Assembly: GCA_031763025.1 (NCBI GenBank)
Contig: JASSKH010000046.1
Coordinates: 744,001 to 808,000 of the forward strand
Source: Macrocystis pyrifera
Taxonomy: Eukaryota > Sar > Phaeophyceae > Laminariales > Laminariaceae
DNA length: 64,000 nucleotides
Direction: 5' to 3'
In this document: positions 46,250-59,000 of the stretch, in pieces
How the letters are laid out: each line of letters starts with the position of its first letter
Position numbering within the stretch: position 1 is the stretch's first letter
Notes under the pieces: model-generated
What the model saw: only the letters and a program-made list of their open reading frames with translations
Databases searched by the model: none
Told to the model about the DNA's origin: nothing
Position numbers and translations under genes: made by a program

Positions 46250-49200
46250 ATGTCACCCCTATCATACGCGCTAGCCATATCATCAATTGCGCTTCTACTC
46301 GCTCGGGATGGTGTCGATGCTTTTGTGCAGCCCCGGGCGAATGTGCTGGGGACTGGAAAGAGCTATTCGATCATGAGCAAGACTGTCATGAGCGCCTCTG
46401 TCGAACGGCGTGCCTTCGTGAGTCAGCTTGTCTCTGGAGGTCTTGGAGCCCTGGCGCTTGGATCCACCACGGAGCGAGCAACAGCGTACGAGGTCAGACA
46501 AACAAAAGGCATTTTGATCTCTGACAAGCTACTGGCATTATAGTTTTGTTTTCTTGGTACAAGGCGTTTATCTACCTTATGCTATTAATAATGATCATGC
46601 TGATGATGCGGTATTGTAATTATTACAGCAGTTCTTGGTACTTGTTATCGCTGCTGTACCTACTGGTTCGTGGACGTACCTGATGTGTTTGATTCCTGTG
46701 GAACTACTGCTGGCTTGTTGCAGTCCTGCTGAATGCAAGACGTATATACTACAGCACTACATGCAGGACGAGTGCAGATTGTAGTTCACTGTTCGACCAG
46801 CAGGTTGGCAGATTGGCAGGACTATCATGACTACTGCCTTAGTACAGCAGTATACTTGGCACCAGGTAGCTGGTAATCCGGTATTCTTCCACCTGGTACT
46901 GCTGCACTTTGCATGTGTCGAGATATACCTCGTTCGACGTACTGAGTAGTCTACACTGGTGAGCTGACACTGGTGAGTTATGAATACATACGTACCTGGT
47001 ACAGAGTCTACGACCAACGACCATACCTGGTACCTGGTATATATTCATGCGATGCAGCAGCAGTTGCACGGACGGTGCTGGTAGAGCCGGCCTACATGCA
47101 CCAGTACGCAGTAGTAAGAACAGAGATAAGAGGATACCCGAGATGAGGTTCACCTGTAACATGTATGATGCTAAGATATCAAGTGTGCTCGTACTCCTGT
47201 GCTATGTATATGTCTCGTACGACTGCTTTCTCGAACGTCTTCCTCCATCGTCGTGAAGCTCGGCGCCATTGCGATACTCGCAATATTCCTGTAGCAACCA
47301 GTACTGCCTGTTACACCTTCCGGGGTACTGCTGCTGTACCCTGTGCCAGGCACATCTATATACCTGGTACAAGGTTCCCCTCTGGGAAGTCCCTATTACG
47401 GGGAACCATAGTAATTAGGACCAAATATTGTCAGTAAAACTAGGTAAATATATAGATTTTTATGTATGCCATAGGTCCTATTAACTATGGACCCCCGTAA
47501 TAGGGGAGTGACGCAAGAACGAAATACTCGTATGAAAAACTTGCACGCCTGTTTCGAACTGCATCCATCCATCATTAATATGAAGAACACGCATGTTTTT
47601 GGGGACAGACTACTGCCGTGGAATTACTTGTAGTGTGGGATCATCACCAAGTAATAATATAAAAAAAGGTTACCGGTAAGTAGGTATTGATCCTGAACAG
47701 GAACAGATATGGCTAGCGGCGATCAATTCAAGGTTTGCGGCGCAAACGTAAGTACACAAAAAGTTGCGTGAGAGGTCGAGGTTGCGACACGATAATACTT
47801 TGTGACCGGCTGAGTAAATTTCAGTACGTACCGGGTACTCAATATATATACCCGCAAATATATATATGTTTTTTGGCGCTCAGGGTAGGGTAAAGGTTTC
47901 ACAGATGCTCCCAGAGTACCGAGTACATTTCATAGTCCGAGTACTGAGAGTACTGGAGTCCTGGCGGCCAAAATACTGCGAGCACTGAGAAGGCCCAAAT
48001 ACTGAGAGTAGTGAGAGTATGACTACTGTAGCACTGAACCTCGAGAGTACAGGCAAATATGTACCCGCAGTACGTATAAATAGGTCAGAAAGTAAATGTG
48101 TTCGTACTGGCACTAAACAGATCAGAGTCTGAAAAAGAAAATAAGGCGAGCAAAGTGGGAATCGAACCTCGGAAGTGTAGTCACTCGTCTACGCTGTACA
48201 CGTCGCACTCGTATAGCTTGCTATTCGAGGTTTTTACACATGGCAGGATATCTTCGAGTAGCTGATACTGGTACGACTCCATTACATACGACAGCAAAAT
48301 ATACGCCTACTGCGACAAAGGAGCGTGTACTGCTGCCCTTTCAGCTGGCTGTGGGAGCTATCGGTCTTTAGTGTAGGGAGCAGTCAGTACTATGTTTTAT
48401 ACGAATACTGCTGTACACGGTGATTGTTCGGACGATTTGATGTACTCGACTCCTACACAATATTGATCCGGGGATGACCGGTACAAAGCTAGAAAGGCCG
48501 GTCACATTGCGGCAGGTACGTGCATAGGCCAATGCCAATGCCAACAGCAACGAACACTACTATATACTGAGAGTGCAGCCCGGATGCCACACGCGCACAG
48601 TACACTGCCTGCTGCTGCAGTTGGCGCACTGTGCTGAACACAGCTGGAGAGGTGACAATGTTGGATAGCAACACCCAGAAAAAGCAGCAGAGAGGTGATT
48701 GATGTTGTGGTGGCGGCGTGGGCAAGTGATCGATCGCAGTCTCCGATAAAGCAACTACGTAGTCGCAGTACGATTAGCCATACGCGCAAGATGCAAGATC
48801 CTGCTGCTGCTACTGCTGGGCGGCAGGGTTATAGTGCTGTAGTCAGCTGGAGGTATGCACACTATGTACACCGTGTGCACTGCTGTTATTGTTGCCCGGG
48901 TACGTATGTGTGAAAAAATACGGCCTCGTGCTGAAACCCCGTGAAATCGTCTTATCCACTCCCGCCAAAAAAAAACATTTGTGGGCTTGCCAGGCGCTCC
49001 AGAGGGCACGAATCGCGCCCGGACCTTGACCAATGTGTCCGGCCGGGCGTCCCGTGTCGACCACTTGGCGTTTTGCCAAAAAAGTGCTCGTACGAAGAGA
49101 TTCGTTCGAAAAAGCACGAAGTTTTCACAAACATATCTATATACGTACCAGGTATTTATTTTTTGCGTAATAACGTTTACCAGGTACGATGTAGAGCTCC

Positions 49201-51402
49201 TTCTTCCATCCTCACTTCTGAGTACTGACCGCATTCCGCTGTGTTTTGTGTATGACGCCAGCACGCGAGTTTTGTGCCCCTTTCGGGGTTTTTTGGTGTG
49301 CTTACTGATGTTCTCTAAACAGTAGCGCTGTGATTCGGCACGACTTGAATCACCAACTGGTTATTAGTCGCACTGCAGTAGTAGTGAGTTGTTTCCCGTA
49401 GGAACCGACTTTCCGCCTTATTAGGTTTTCATACTCGCAGGAAGGATATTTAATGCGAGCGGGGCACGAGGCCCCCTCAGCCGGGAAGACTGATTTGATT
49501 CGCTTTGCTCGCTTGACTTGAGTCGGCAAGTCAGGTGGCCACCAGCTGGTTTCGACAGCCAGCTTGCCCACTGAAATTAGTTAATTGGCTAGCGGCACGT
49601 ACCGATATTTATTAGTCGTGAAATATTGCCGACTCACAGCTCTACCAGATGGTGACTTATGTATACCTGGTATACGAATATGAAACATGATATAACGGTG
49701 AAAGGCCGCCGTATTAACGAGGGTTTGTTTTTTTGGAATTCAAAAATATAATTTTTCGTTTGATTCAAGTTGCATTTGATTTGTCGAAAAAGTGATCACT
49801 AAGAAGGCATTTTCGAGTGAAATTCCAAAATGTTAAATTCAATAAGAAGGCTTCTGGGAACTATATGCTCTTCTTCGTTCAATTTGTTGTTCAATTTGGG
49901 GAGTTTGTCCAACTCGACGTGGCATGTGCCATGAAACCGAAGCAAGCCACGCAAGCTTGAGTCGTGTCGTCGACTGCTTCAGAGGCGAGATCCATCTACC
50001 CCCGAGAGGCAGGGGCGCTAGGGCAGCCGCAGCGTGAGGTCCGACGACCCCTACAAGCACAGAGTAGACCGCCCGCCGCCCCTAAAAAAAAAGCGAGGCC
50101 GTCGCAAACCCAGGTTTTCAGCCCCCTTTGCCTCCCAAACCACACGAGAACCGACCAGGTCGCGATTTCGCTCAGAAGTCGCTCAGAAGTTCGATCGCTG
50201 TATCCCCGTCGCTGCTCCGTGTGGGGCTTCGGCGCTGCGCCACTCGCCCAAGACAGCTCAAGAGCGACAGCCTTCTAGCCGGTGGTGGCAAAATTATCTG
50301 CCGCTGGGCGCGGTGCTCCGGGGAGGACGCGTGCCATCGCTTGCCTCGTTGGGTGCCTACGAGTGTTCGTTGGCCCTTTTGCGTTATTCGATTTTTACAA
50401 CACAATACGCCATTTCTCGATAGGACGCGAAGTCACTTTTTTAACGAATTCCTTTCAATTACGACTTATATGAGTCAATATGTTCCTCGTTAGTACGGGT
50501 CCTAACCCACTCGTGTCCGTATTGCTTGCTTTAACTTCCTATCGGTGCCGTATGTCCGGATTACAGAAAGAGTACCTCAAAGAGCCTACAGAGGAGTTCA
50601 AGGCAATGGAGGCCAGACAGAGCGACTTTGCCGCTGCGCAGCGTGCTTACAAGCAAGAGTTCATAAAAAAAACTTGATGTGAGTACGATTAAAGTACAGG
50701 GAACCCAGTGATCAAGTAGCAAAGGTGGTCCAGGCTAGATTTCTTATAGGAGAGCGGCCGGCACGAACGGGTGTATTACTCTGCACGTGTTTGTCATTAC
50801 CGTTTTTGCCTTACTATTTAATAACAGGATGTATAATACATGCCAGTATCGACGAGCAATAATAATTAATAATATGGCCCGCTTGATGCGTTCCTGTTCT
50901 TGATGGCTGCTCGGGCTGCAGGTGTTCCTTGCCGTCACAACGGATGAGGAGGCGGTGGTGGCGTTGAACGTATTATCGGTAAGTTCACGTGCTTTTGATC
51001 AACGTTCGCTTCAATGTCGTCGCTAATCACTAGCTAGGCAGAGGCTCGTGATCCGGCGTGATGTTGCGATGTGTGCTCTCACACGCAGTTTGATACCAGC
51101 ATCGCACAATGTGTACAAGCACCTGATGCACCAGGTATACACTAACAGGGTTTCACGCCTGTCGTGATTTCATGCCATGGGTTACTTACGCTGCCTTGAA
51201 CGGCTGTGATGTCTGACGCTCGCAGAACACCGTGGTCAAGCGTGGAGGGTTACCGGAAAGCGTACGCATCAACGATCTGTTGAAGACGTGCCGGAGGAAA
51301 AAAGCAGCGATGAAGGAAAACGGGAAGTGGGGCACCCCTGTGCAAATCGCGTACGAGGTGAAAACATTGATCCCGGTACATACCTCGTACCCTGGAATAT
51401 AG
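46250..51402 (+). CDS. Predicted thylakoid-lumen protein with tripartite targeting
   Basis: Exon 1 (46250-46492) starts MSPLSYALAISSIALLLARD: signal peptide, cleavage GVDA|FVQP (plastid motif of secondary red algae), a Ser/Lys-rich transit stretch, then ERRAFVSQLVSGGLGALALG ending ATA|YE, a twin-arginine lumen signal. Later exons in phase: 50577-50678 (KEYLKEPTEEFKAMEARQSD...), 50922-50978 (VFLAVTTDEEAVVALNVLS) and 51226-51357 (RGGLPESVRINDLLKTCRRK...KWGTPVQIAYE). The middle exon or exons between 46492 and 50577 were not found. The 50577 exon ends in an 8-A run; with 8 A the frame hits TGA, while with 7 it runs in phase into the GTGAGT donor. The mature part resembles lumenal photosystem II extrinsic or assembly proteins (Psb31/PsbQ'-like), but I am not certain of the family. 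Confidence 0.6.
46493..47395. other. Intronic sequence of the lumenal-protein gene
   Basis: No further exon recognised. The stretch is strikingly rich in GTAC words, often as cctggtac or gtactgctg. Confidence 0.4.
47396..47500. mobile_element. TA-flanked MITE, copy 3 (about 105 bp)
   Basis: Best-preserved copy. TIRs begin TTACGGGGAACCATAG and end CTATGGACCCCCGTAA, extended by ATTAGGACC/GGTCCTATTA, and TA lies on both sides (47394-47395, 47501-47502). Located in an intron of the lumenal-protein gene. Confidence 0.85.
47503..50576. other. Intronic sequence of the lumenal-protein gene
   Basis: A possible small exon at 47707-47747 (between AG and GTAAGT) could not be placed in phase with confidence. 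47925-48030 carries short repeats of gagtactgagag type. 49980-50300 is GC-rich with overlapping frames but no recognised protein. Confidence 0.35.
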
Positions 51403-53035
51403 TCACCATTTGTTCCCATCAAAAGGCTTGAGGATTCGTATTTATTTTGTGTTGACTTGTGTTTGGCCTAATCGGCAGTGCACGGTGTGAAAGGTCTATT
51501 GTCCTATTAATTGCAGCCGCTGCTAAACTTTTGCCCGTTCGGGTATTGTTTGTATGTCTTGCCGCAGACGCCAAGCTCACGCAGCCCGACGATATCATGG
51601 CACGCATATCATTGGGTGGCCTAATCGGCAGTGCACGGTGTGAAAGGTCTATTGCCCTATTAATTGCAGCCGCTGCTAAACTTTTGCCCGTTCGGGTATT
51701 GTTTGTATGTCTTGCCGCAGACGCCAAGCTCACGCAGCCCGACGATATCATGGCACGCATATCATTGGGTACATAGTCATAAAGTTGCACTGCTTCCCTG
51801 CAATCCAATCTTGTTGCCCCCCTCGCTTCCAGACTCTGGTGCAAACGACGAACAGGACCGTCATCCCTCTCCAGAGCGGTTGAGCAGCTGGAACCCCGAT
51901 CGCCGACTGGATCTCGGGTTTTTCTTGTCATTTTTGTTAGAATGTGTTGTTGCTCAGTAAAAAGCATTTTTGTGTTCCTTTTGAAGTACGAGTGGAGTAG
52001 TGCGAGGTGCCGAGAAGCACGAAACAGCTCCAGGGCCTGCCACGGTTTCCTTTTGTCAAGCGTTGTTGGACTAGAAATACTGGCATACGGTGTCAAGGTG
52101 TCGGTAAAGCCGTAGTTAGAAACCGCAATACTGCCCTCCGTGATGTGGGCGCCGTTGAGTTTATTTGTATATGTTTGTCGAGTACTCGCAGTTGCTGCGG
52201 GAGTGGTGAAACGTAAAAACCTATTACACTTTTGAGTACGAACTGAAACATCACAGCGTCTGTGGCGTACGAGTAGTAGATAGCAGTAGTGAAAGAAGCA
52301 CAAGCTTGCAGAGTTTTTACGTACGAGTACAGCATATGACACGAAGGCACATTGTTTTGTAGATGGCTTGAGAGACAACTGGACAGGTGTGAACCGCACA
52401 CAAGGGTAGGTTACGCCAGTGATGAATGCGGAATATAAACCTAACACGTGCGCTTCACTCATTATTTGCCGCTCGTCATTATCATTGCCGTGCGCACAAA
52501 CGCTGTACGGTACAGAGGGCGAGCAGAAAAGGGGCTACAACATAACTCGACCAAGTGTTTCGCAGGTATATCGCCTGTCAGTCGATCATCATGAGGTAGT
52601 GCGATCGGTGGCGCAATACGAACGAGGTACTCGTCTGTGGTGAACAAAAATATTGCCGCCTCAGAGATTTTAGGATCTTTATGTGACTCTTGACAACCTT
52701 GAGCAATGCAGATCAGTTGTTGTTTCCAACTCGCGACATAGAAACATGAACAAGACCCGAACTCTTGAATATTTTCCACAAGTCGAGAAGCTTCGCATAA
52801 AAGGTCGACATCTGACCTGCCAGTAAACTAACAATAGCGTCACGACAGCCGTAGGCGGTTGTGACCTGCCAATAAAATGTCGGGATTCCGTTCTTCCCAC
52901 GAGCCCTTGAGCAAGGATGATGTACGTACAGAGTGGGAAGCTCCACCTTCCTCCGTGGAGACTTGTTACAGTCGGTCTGGGCAAACGTTCCCTTTGGTGC
53001 GACTACTGCTGTATACTACTTTAGAGTACAGTGGC
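51403..53035. other. Convergent intergenic or terminal-exon region
   Basis: If the donor at 51358 (GAG|GTGAAA) is used, a candidate terminal exon is 52674-52826 (after ttttAG), reading DLYVTLDNLEQC in phase and ending TAA. Otherwise the gene stops at 51402. A 153-bp tandem duplication lies at 51465-51770. Confidence 0.3.
51465..51770. repeat. 153-bp tandem duplication
   Basis: Two nearly identical units start 'ggcctaatcggcagtgcacgg' at 51465 and 51618. The unit length is a multiple of three, so the 347-codon minus-strand open frame (51419-52462) stays open across both copies and repeats a 51-residue segment. The frame itself resembles no family. Confidence 0.85.
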
Positions 53036-56000
53036 TCACGCGGCTACTTGGGCCGGGACCTCCTCCTCTTCCTTTTCGACCCAACGGTCGTTGTCCTTAA
53101 TGAGTTCAATGAGGGCGTCGCATGCCTGCTCGTTGGGGATACCCTTGCGCACCAGCTCCTTGCCCACATACAGGTCCACCTGAACGGCATGCACGGGTTG
53201 CAGTCCAGCCGCGTTCATAAAAATCAAGTGTTGCTTAAGGTCAACATCGTTCGATGAATCAAAAATAGTTGTACACGATGATAAACGATGAGTGGCATAG
53301 CTAACACACGCCTTGGTTCTCGATTTCTCCCCACCTTTGAAATTGTTATTGCCCTCGATGAAATGCATTCGAGCGCTGTTCTCAGTTTGCTCGTCTTTTT
53401 TTTGTGAAGTCGCAGTTAGTTGAATGAAGTTGGTGAGAGTGACGAAAGAGACCCGTCGGCACCGGCATAGAGGGCACCGCAGCAGGCGGGGTTTGGCTCG
53501 GACCGAGCGTCTGCGTGCTGGCTATCGGTCCTACTCGTGGTTGTACTGTGCGGGGATAGGGGTTATTTAACTTGGTTCGTACGGGGCATTCAACATCCTA
53601 CAAACCTTTCTGCCTCTTGTTATTGGAAGTGATGTACCAGACTCTTCCACAGCCTACTATTACTAAAAGAGTGAGAATGACGAACGTGATAGATCTACGG
53701 CAGTGGTCAAGCTCCTAACCTCATTAAGCTACTGCGTCGGTGGTTGTTGTATTGTCATGGAATGTGTTGTTATTCTCAGCCTCGTCATATAGTACTAGCG
53801 ACAGATGTCCCGCCAGCTGGACCGGAACAGGCGACAGATGCTGTCAACCGACTGAGACACCGGGCACGCAACAACCAGGGACGACCCCGGGGACACAGGA
53901 ACAGCACGTCGGTTTCAAATGTAGTGCTACAAGTCTGAAATAACAAGGGGCGGTTGACGCCCGCTATCTTCTAATCAGATTGCTCAAATAACGCGAACGA
54001 CGCGAGCCATCTTCCCATCAAATCGCTGCATTAACGCGAACCACGCAAAATCACGCCGCACACGAACAAGAAGACAGACACAGCTCGCAGCTCGCACCCC
54101 CGCAGTCACGCGACTATTGACCTTCGGTATCGACATACAATCAACGCACGGTCAACGAGCTTCTTGCCGGGCAAGGCTAATGAGTGTAAATGATGGCCTC
54201 GACGGTATCATGGGAATCCGGGGTCTGGGGCGAGAAGTTGGCCGCGGCATCCTACGCTTTTTGTCCAAACATTGAAAAAGCTATGTTTTGTGCCAACGGA
54301 GTGGAATCGGGAGTTTTTGTCGTCCGTTTTCTGCACACCAGCTGCCAAATACGTTTTTAGTAGACGCTTGGGCTACCCACGCCATACATCACCGAGCGAG
54401 GTGTGAGTCCTGTGACACTAGCAAAGCCTCTGACCAGCGCGCGTCGTTCAAAGTTCGAGACACAGTCGTTGGCTTTGTCGATCGATGTCAAACCTGACAA
54501 ATGGTCTATTCCTTGCCATCGAAAAGGAAAGGGTCGGGATTTTTTGTTGCCAAAACATTTTTTTTTCAGATGCCTGGTCGCCACATATCACCGACCGAGG
54601 TGTGAGCACTGTGACACTAGGGTAGGTCGGAGACCCTAACCAGCGCGTTCCGTTCAGATTTCATGACGGCGTCGTTGGTTTTGCCGATCGATTTTTGCCA
54701 AGGATTATTATAAAAATGGGCTCTAGTCTCCAAAGTCTGCCGAACAGGGGTTTGAATACATTGCGCGGCGCGCTCTTAAAGTCCGCCAAAGCTGTCCCGC
54801 CGTGACTTGAAAAAATGCCTTTTACCAGCCGCAGGGCACTACAGCGGCACGAGCACCTGCACCAGTACTCCAGGATTGGCAGTAATTTTTTTGAGATAAT
54901 CGGTTTTTGCGGTGCTAAATGAATTGCTTAAGCGTTGCGCGTCACAGTGCAGAAACCTTTTGTACAACTATTACAATTTCCGGTCGCGCGAGCTTTTTTT
55001 TTTTTTTTTTTTTTTCATCCTCCGGCGGATTGGGTCGCGCGAGCTCGTCTCTGTCCAAGATAAGGCATGGACACTGGATATCCTGGATGTTCACGGGTGG
55101 AAACAGCAGTTTAGTGCGAAGAATACACAGACCCACACCGTATACCAGGCGGTGTTCTTTGTTTACCGCGTGAAATGAACACAATGAACTGCACACACAA
55201 CAATTCGATACTCTTACGAGTCGACGAGACGAGGAAAGCGCATGGCTCGAGCTGCTGCACACCACCCTATGCATCGCGCGAGAATATCTGCATTGCGAGG
55301 GTTGGAAGTTGAACTGGGTCCAGGGCCAGCCCTGCTGTGCTACAGTTTTGACTGCCAGGCTAAGGCACACCGAAGGTGGTAAACGCCCGCGAGGTATCAC
55401 AGGTTGAGCCCCTCGGGTGATGTTGGTACAGTATGGGTACGGCATGGTACGTGGTACGATATGACATGGTGTGTGGTGTGGCACGGTACGTGAGGTTTTG
55501 TGTTGGTATGGTATCATAATGGTACGGTTTGGTGGGTATACTATATGGAAGAATCACGGTATGTGATATGGTACGTTGGTGGTTTGCTGCTGCCGCTGCT
55601 GTGCTGCTCTTGCTGTTGTTGCCTGTTTGATAATTACTGCGATTCACTGTAGAGCAGGAAGCGACTCTGCCGAACAACGCCACAGAATACCTTGCAAACC
55701 CCATGGGGTCAAGGCCTTGAAGCCATAAGCGACCTTGCACGGACGTTTGCGAGCGGTGGGCAGCGACCTCATTAACGCCGTTAGCCAACCGCACTGAGCG
55801 AGCCATATGCTTCTATAAAGTGATCCCGCTTTTGTTACGATCGATGCGCTTTGGCCAATTTGCTAAATATTTCGCTGCTCGTACCGACTCTGGGACAAGC
55901 GATTGTCTACAAGTTGTCCCCCCGGTGAGGCTGGGTCGCGTAGCTCAAAGCGCAGGGGTCCGTTGAATACGAAAATTGGCCCAGACTACTTGTATGTGTG

Positions 56001-59000
56001 TCCGCTACCGATTCGCGCGGTACGCACGTCAACGTCGGGAAAGGTTTGGGACCAGATTTTGCGAGGATTGGAGTTTACCTATGACTGCGGACAGACAGAC
56101 AGATTTGCAGTTACCGAAATAGAGACTCAATTTGACAAACTGAGAACTTGGCGTTGTTAGGGGAAATACTACGCACTCAATCAAGTCACATTGTCGCATC
56201 GTGTTTCGGTAAACCGGCACCTTGCCGATTTCTCAAAGCAACCCGCATCGACACGAGTTCCCTTCAAGACCTCATCGCCATTTCCAGCAGAACGTCCTTA
56301 TCAGGATGCGGCAAAACGTCCACCGCTCGCTTGAAAAGTCTAGCACCAACTCATGCCTGCATCTTTCTACAAGCTGCTTCAAGCATACCGCCTCAAATTC
56401 CTCGAGAGTCCAATGCCCACGCCGTTTGTGGGAGATAAAACCTCAAATTTAGCACATCATGTTCCATGAGCCCCTGTCGAGCCGTTAGCCATTGAGTTTT
56501 TTTTTGTTTTGTTTCGTTTCGAAAGGTGTTTCGGTTTTTGTTTTTTTAGAAGATCTGGGTGTTGAGGGATCCCAAATTTTCGGCGGCAAAAACACAAAAC
56601 AAAAAACATCCGTCAATGGTTCGGCAGGGGCATATAGAATTCAGGGTCCATCTCTTAAAAACGGCGAGGACATTTGGATCTTTGTACGGTAAACGTGCAA
56701 ATTCCGGCATTGCCCTGGATTTACTTAGTTTCAGTATATAGTCGATCATGGACGTTAAATATTACTTAATATTGATCATACGCATTCAGATCTGCGAATA
56801 TCTGCGTGAAACTTTGTACAACGATGTCTCGGACCACCTGGAAGCGGCTGGTTCAGAGAAAAAAATGGGGGGGGGGGATCTCCGGAAACGCCTGACTATT
56901 ATTGGCCTCTTTGAAGGCCTTTCATTGGTCGGGTCATATTTTCGGCGGCAGCGCCAGTCCTAGGTGCTTGAAAAAAAACTGGGTATGTTACCCTCTTCCA
57001 TTGTTCATGGCGGTCAGTATGATAGCAAAAATGTGACGTTCGAGTTGCTATTGCATGCGGACTTCGTGGCTGACGAAATTAGGGTCGATATGCTCGAACC
57101 AGCTCGTAAACGATGTCAGGTAAATGCACGGGCCAGTCTACACGGTCGTAGTAGTGTACCAACCAATAGTGTACTGATAGCCTAAACGTACTGCTATGAA
57201 TAGAAAGTGCGGGGTTTTTCACCTTTCCAGGTGCTCCGCCGACGTATCCGAAGTCAGCGTCTGCCATCTCTCCCACGCCGTTGACGATGCAGCCCATGAT
57301 AGCAATCGCCACCCCCGGCAAGTGCCCCGTCTGTTCAGAAATCTGAGCTGTCACCTACAGTATCGGTTTGGAAAGCGGCAGCGCAAAAAAAATCAAAAGC
57401 GATGAGACTCGTCAGTCGACCTATTCCTGAGGGCCGCCAGTTAGCGACCGCAGGTCAGTGTATTTGAAACTTCGACAGCAATCATCATAAATTGATCTGA
57501 CTGAACAATTGAGCGAGGGCGAGAAAAACAATAAGTGCGCCCACGTGAAGGCAGATTAGAGGGTACTCGGACAACTGTAAGCCCCGACGTGTCAACCGTG
57601 GGACGTTTGTCAACCCGGTTTTGAAGGCGCATTGTGTGCCTCACAGCACGTGTGCCTCACAGAACGTGCCCTTCTCTTGAAGTCCGGCGCGAGCCTCACC
57701 TCTTGAAGGTCGAAGAGGGTTCGCCCGCAGCTAGGGCAAGATACGTACTCCGTTTTCGTATTGCGCATCCGGCACCCCTACCCGGCCAAGCAAAAGCGTA
57801 CAGAGAGGGGCCAGCGGCGATTCACCAGGGACGGAATTACTATGATTGACGAATTGGCGGCCTTGAGATTGAGACTGAGTGTGAAAAAGACAGCGACAGG
57901 CTCCGCACGGCATATCCCCGATTCCATCAACAGGGCTTTCTTGGGGCTTTCTTGGACGTGACTCCATGCAATGCAGGGCTATAGGAGAAAACGCTTCACC
58001 TATTGTCATTGCTGTCAGCAACACAGCAATCACGTCACATGTAAGCAAGTCAACCCCCCAGAGCCCTGGAGGCTGCGGCGTACGGGAATTGTTCGGGGGC
58101 AACAGGTGACATGCAATGAACTGGACTCGTACGTATGCAGTGTACGGTAATGCAATGTACAATGCAGTCGGTCCACAATTCTCTATTGCTGTAGCAGGTA
58201 GATTCACGAACGGTAACGACCATCAGGCTGTAGAGGAGATGAGAAAAGGCCACGCTCCGGTCGTTGTGCTGACAGGACTGTACAGTACTGCGAAAGGCGT
58301 GTTATCTTCACACATGTGCGGTTGCCAATTTCAATAGTTACGTTCCACCAGAGAGGATGGGACACAAGAATGTTGTTCGTGTTTCGACAAAACATGTAAT
58401 ATATGCAGAGCATGCATACCTGGAGAAGGCCGAAGCAGATCGAGCGAAGCCCTTCCTTCTCCACGCCCGGGGCTTGCACCATGACGCCGTCTCCCAATCC
58501 ATCCACCAAACAGCCACCCACGTGGGCCCCGACGCTCAGGATAAACTTGTCTTGCGACATCTGCCAAAGGAAACACCATCAAACTCATTGTTAACCTTAG
58601 CGATTTTCACGCCCCTCGTTCGATACAACCGATAATACGATAAAGCCGCCAACAAAAGAACGCCAATTGTTGTTTCACTATGATCAGGTGTACGAGGATG
58701 CATTCATCATACAGCCTTCCTTGATCGCACCTCGGCAGCCTCTGGGAAATATGCGTGGTGGATTATAGCCAGGTCGCTGTCGGTGTCCGCAAGGTGTTGG
58801 AATACTCGTCGGGATGCGTGCACGCGGCTGACTCCCTCTGGGACGTTGAGCAGGCCCATTATTGGCTTCAGCGACAGGCTAGACAACCCCGACAGGTCCT
58901 CCGTCCCCTGAGCCAAGCGAGAAACATCATTTCAGAAAACGGGATAGGCAGCATTGGCAGAGAGTGTCAAAGACAAGATAGGTACAGCTAGTACGGTAAG

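Noticed and set aside
48150..48240. tRNA-like sequence on the minus strand (GGTTCGATTCC B box near 48160)
   Set aside because: The T-arm stem does not pair beyond two bases, the anticodon loop is only four bases in the best fold, and the acceptor stem is weak. At best it is a tRNA-derived relic.
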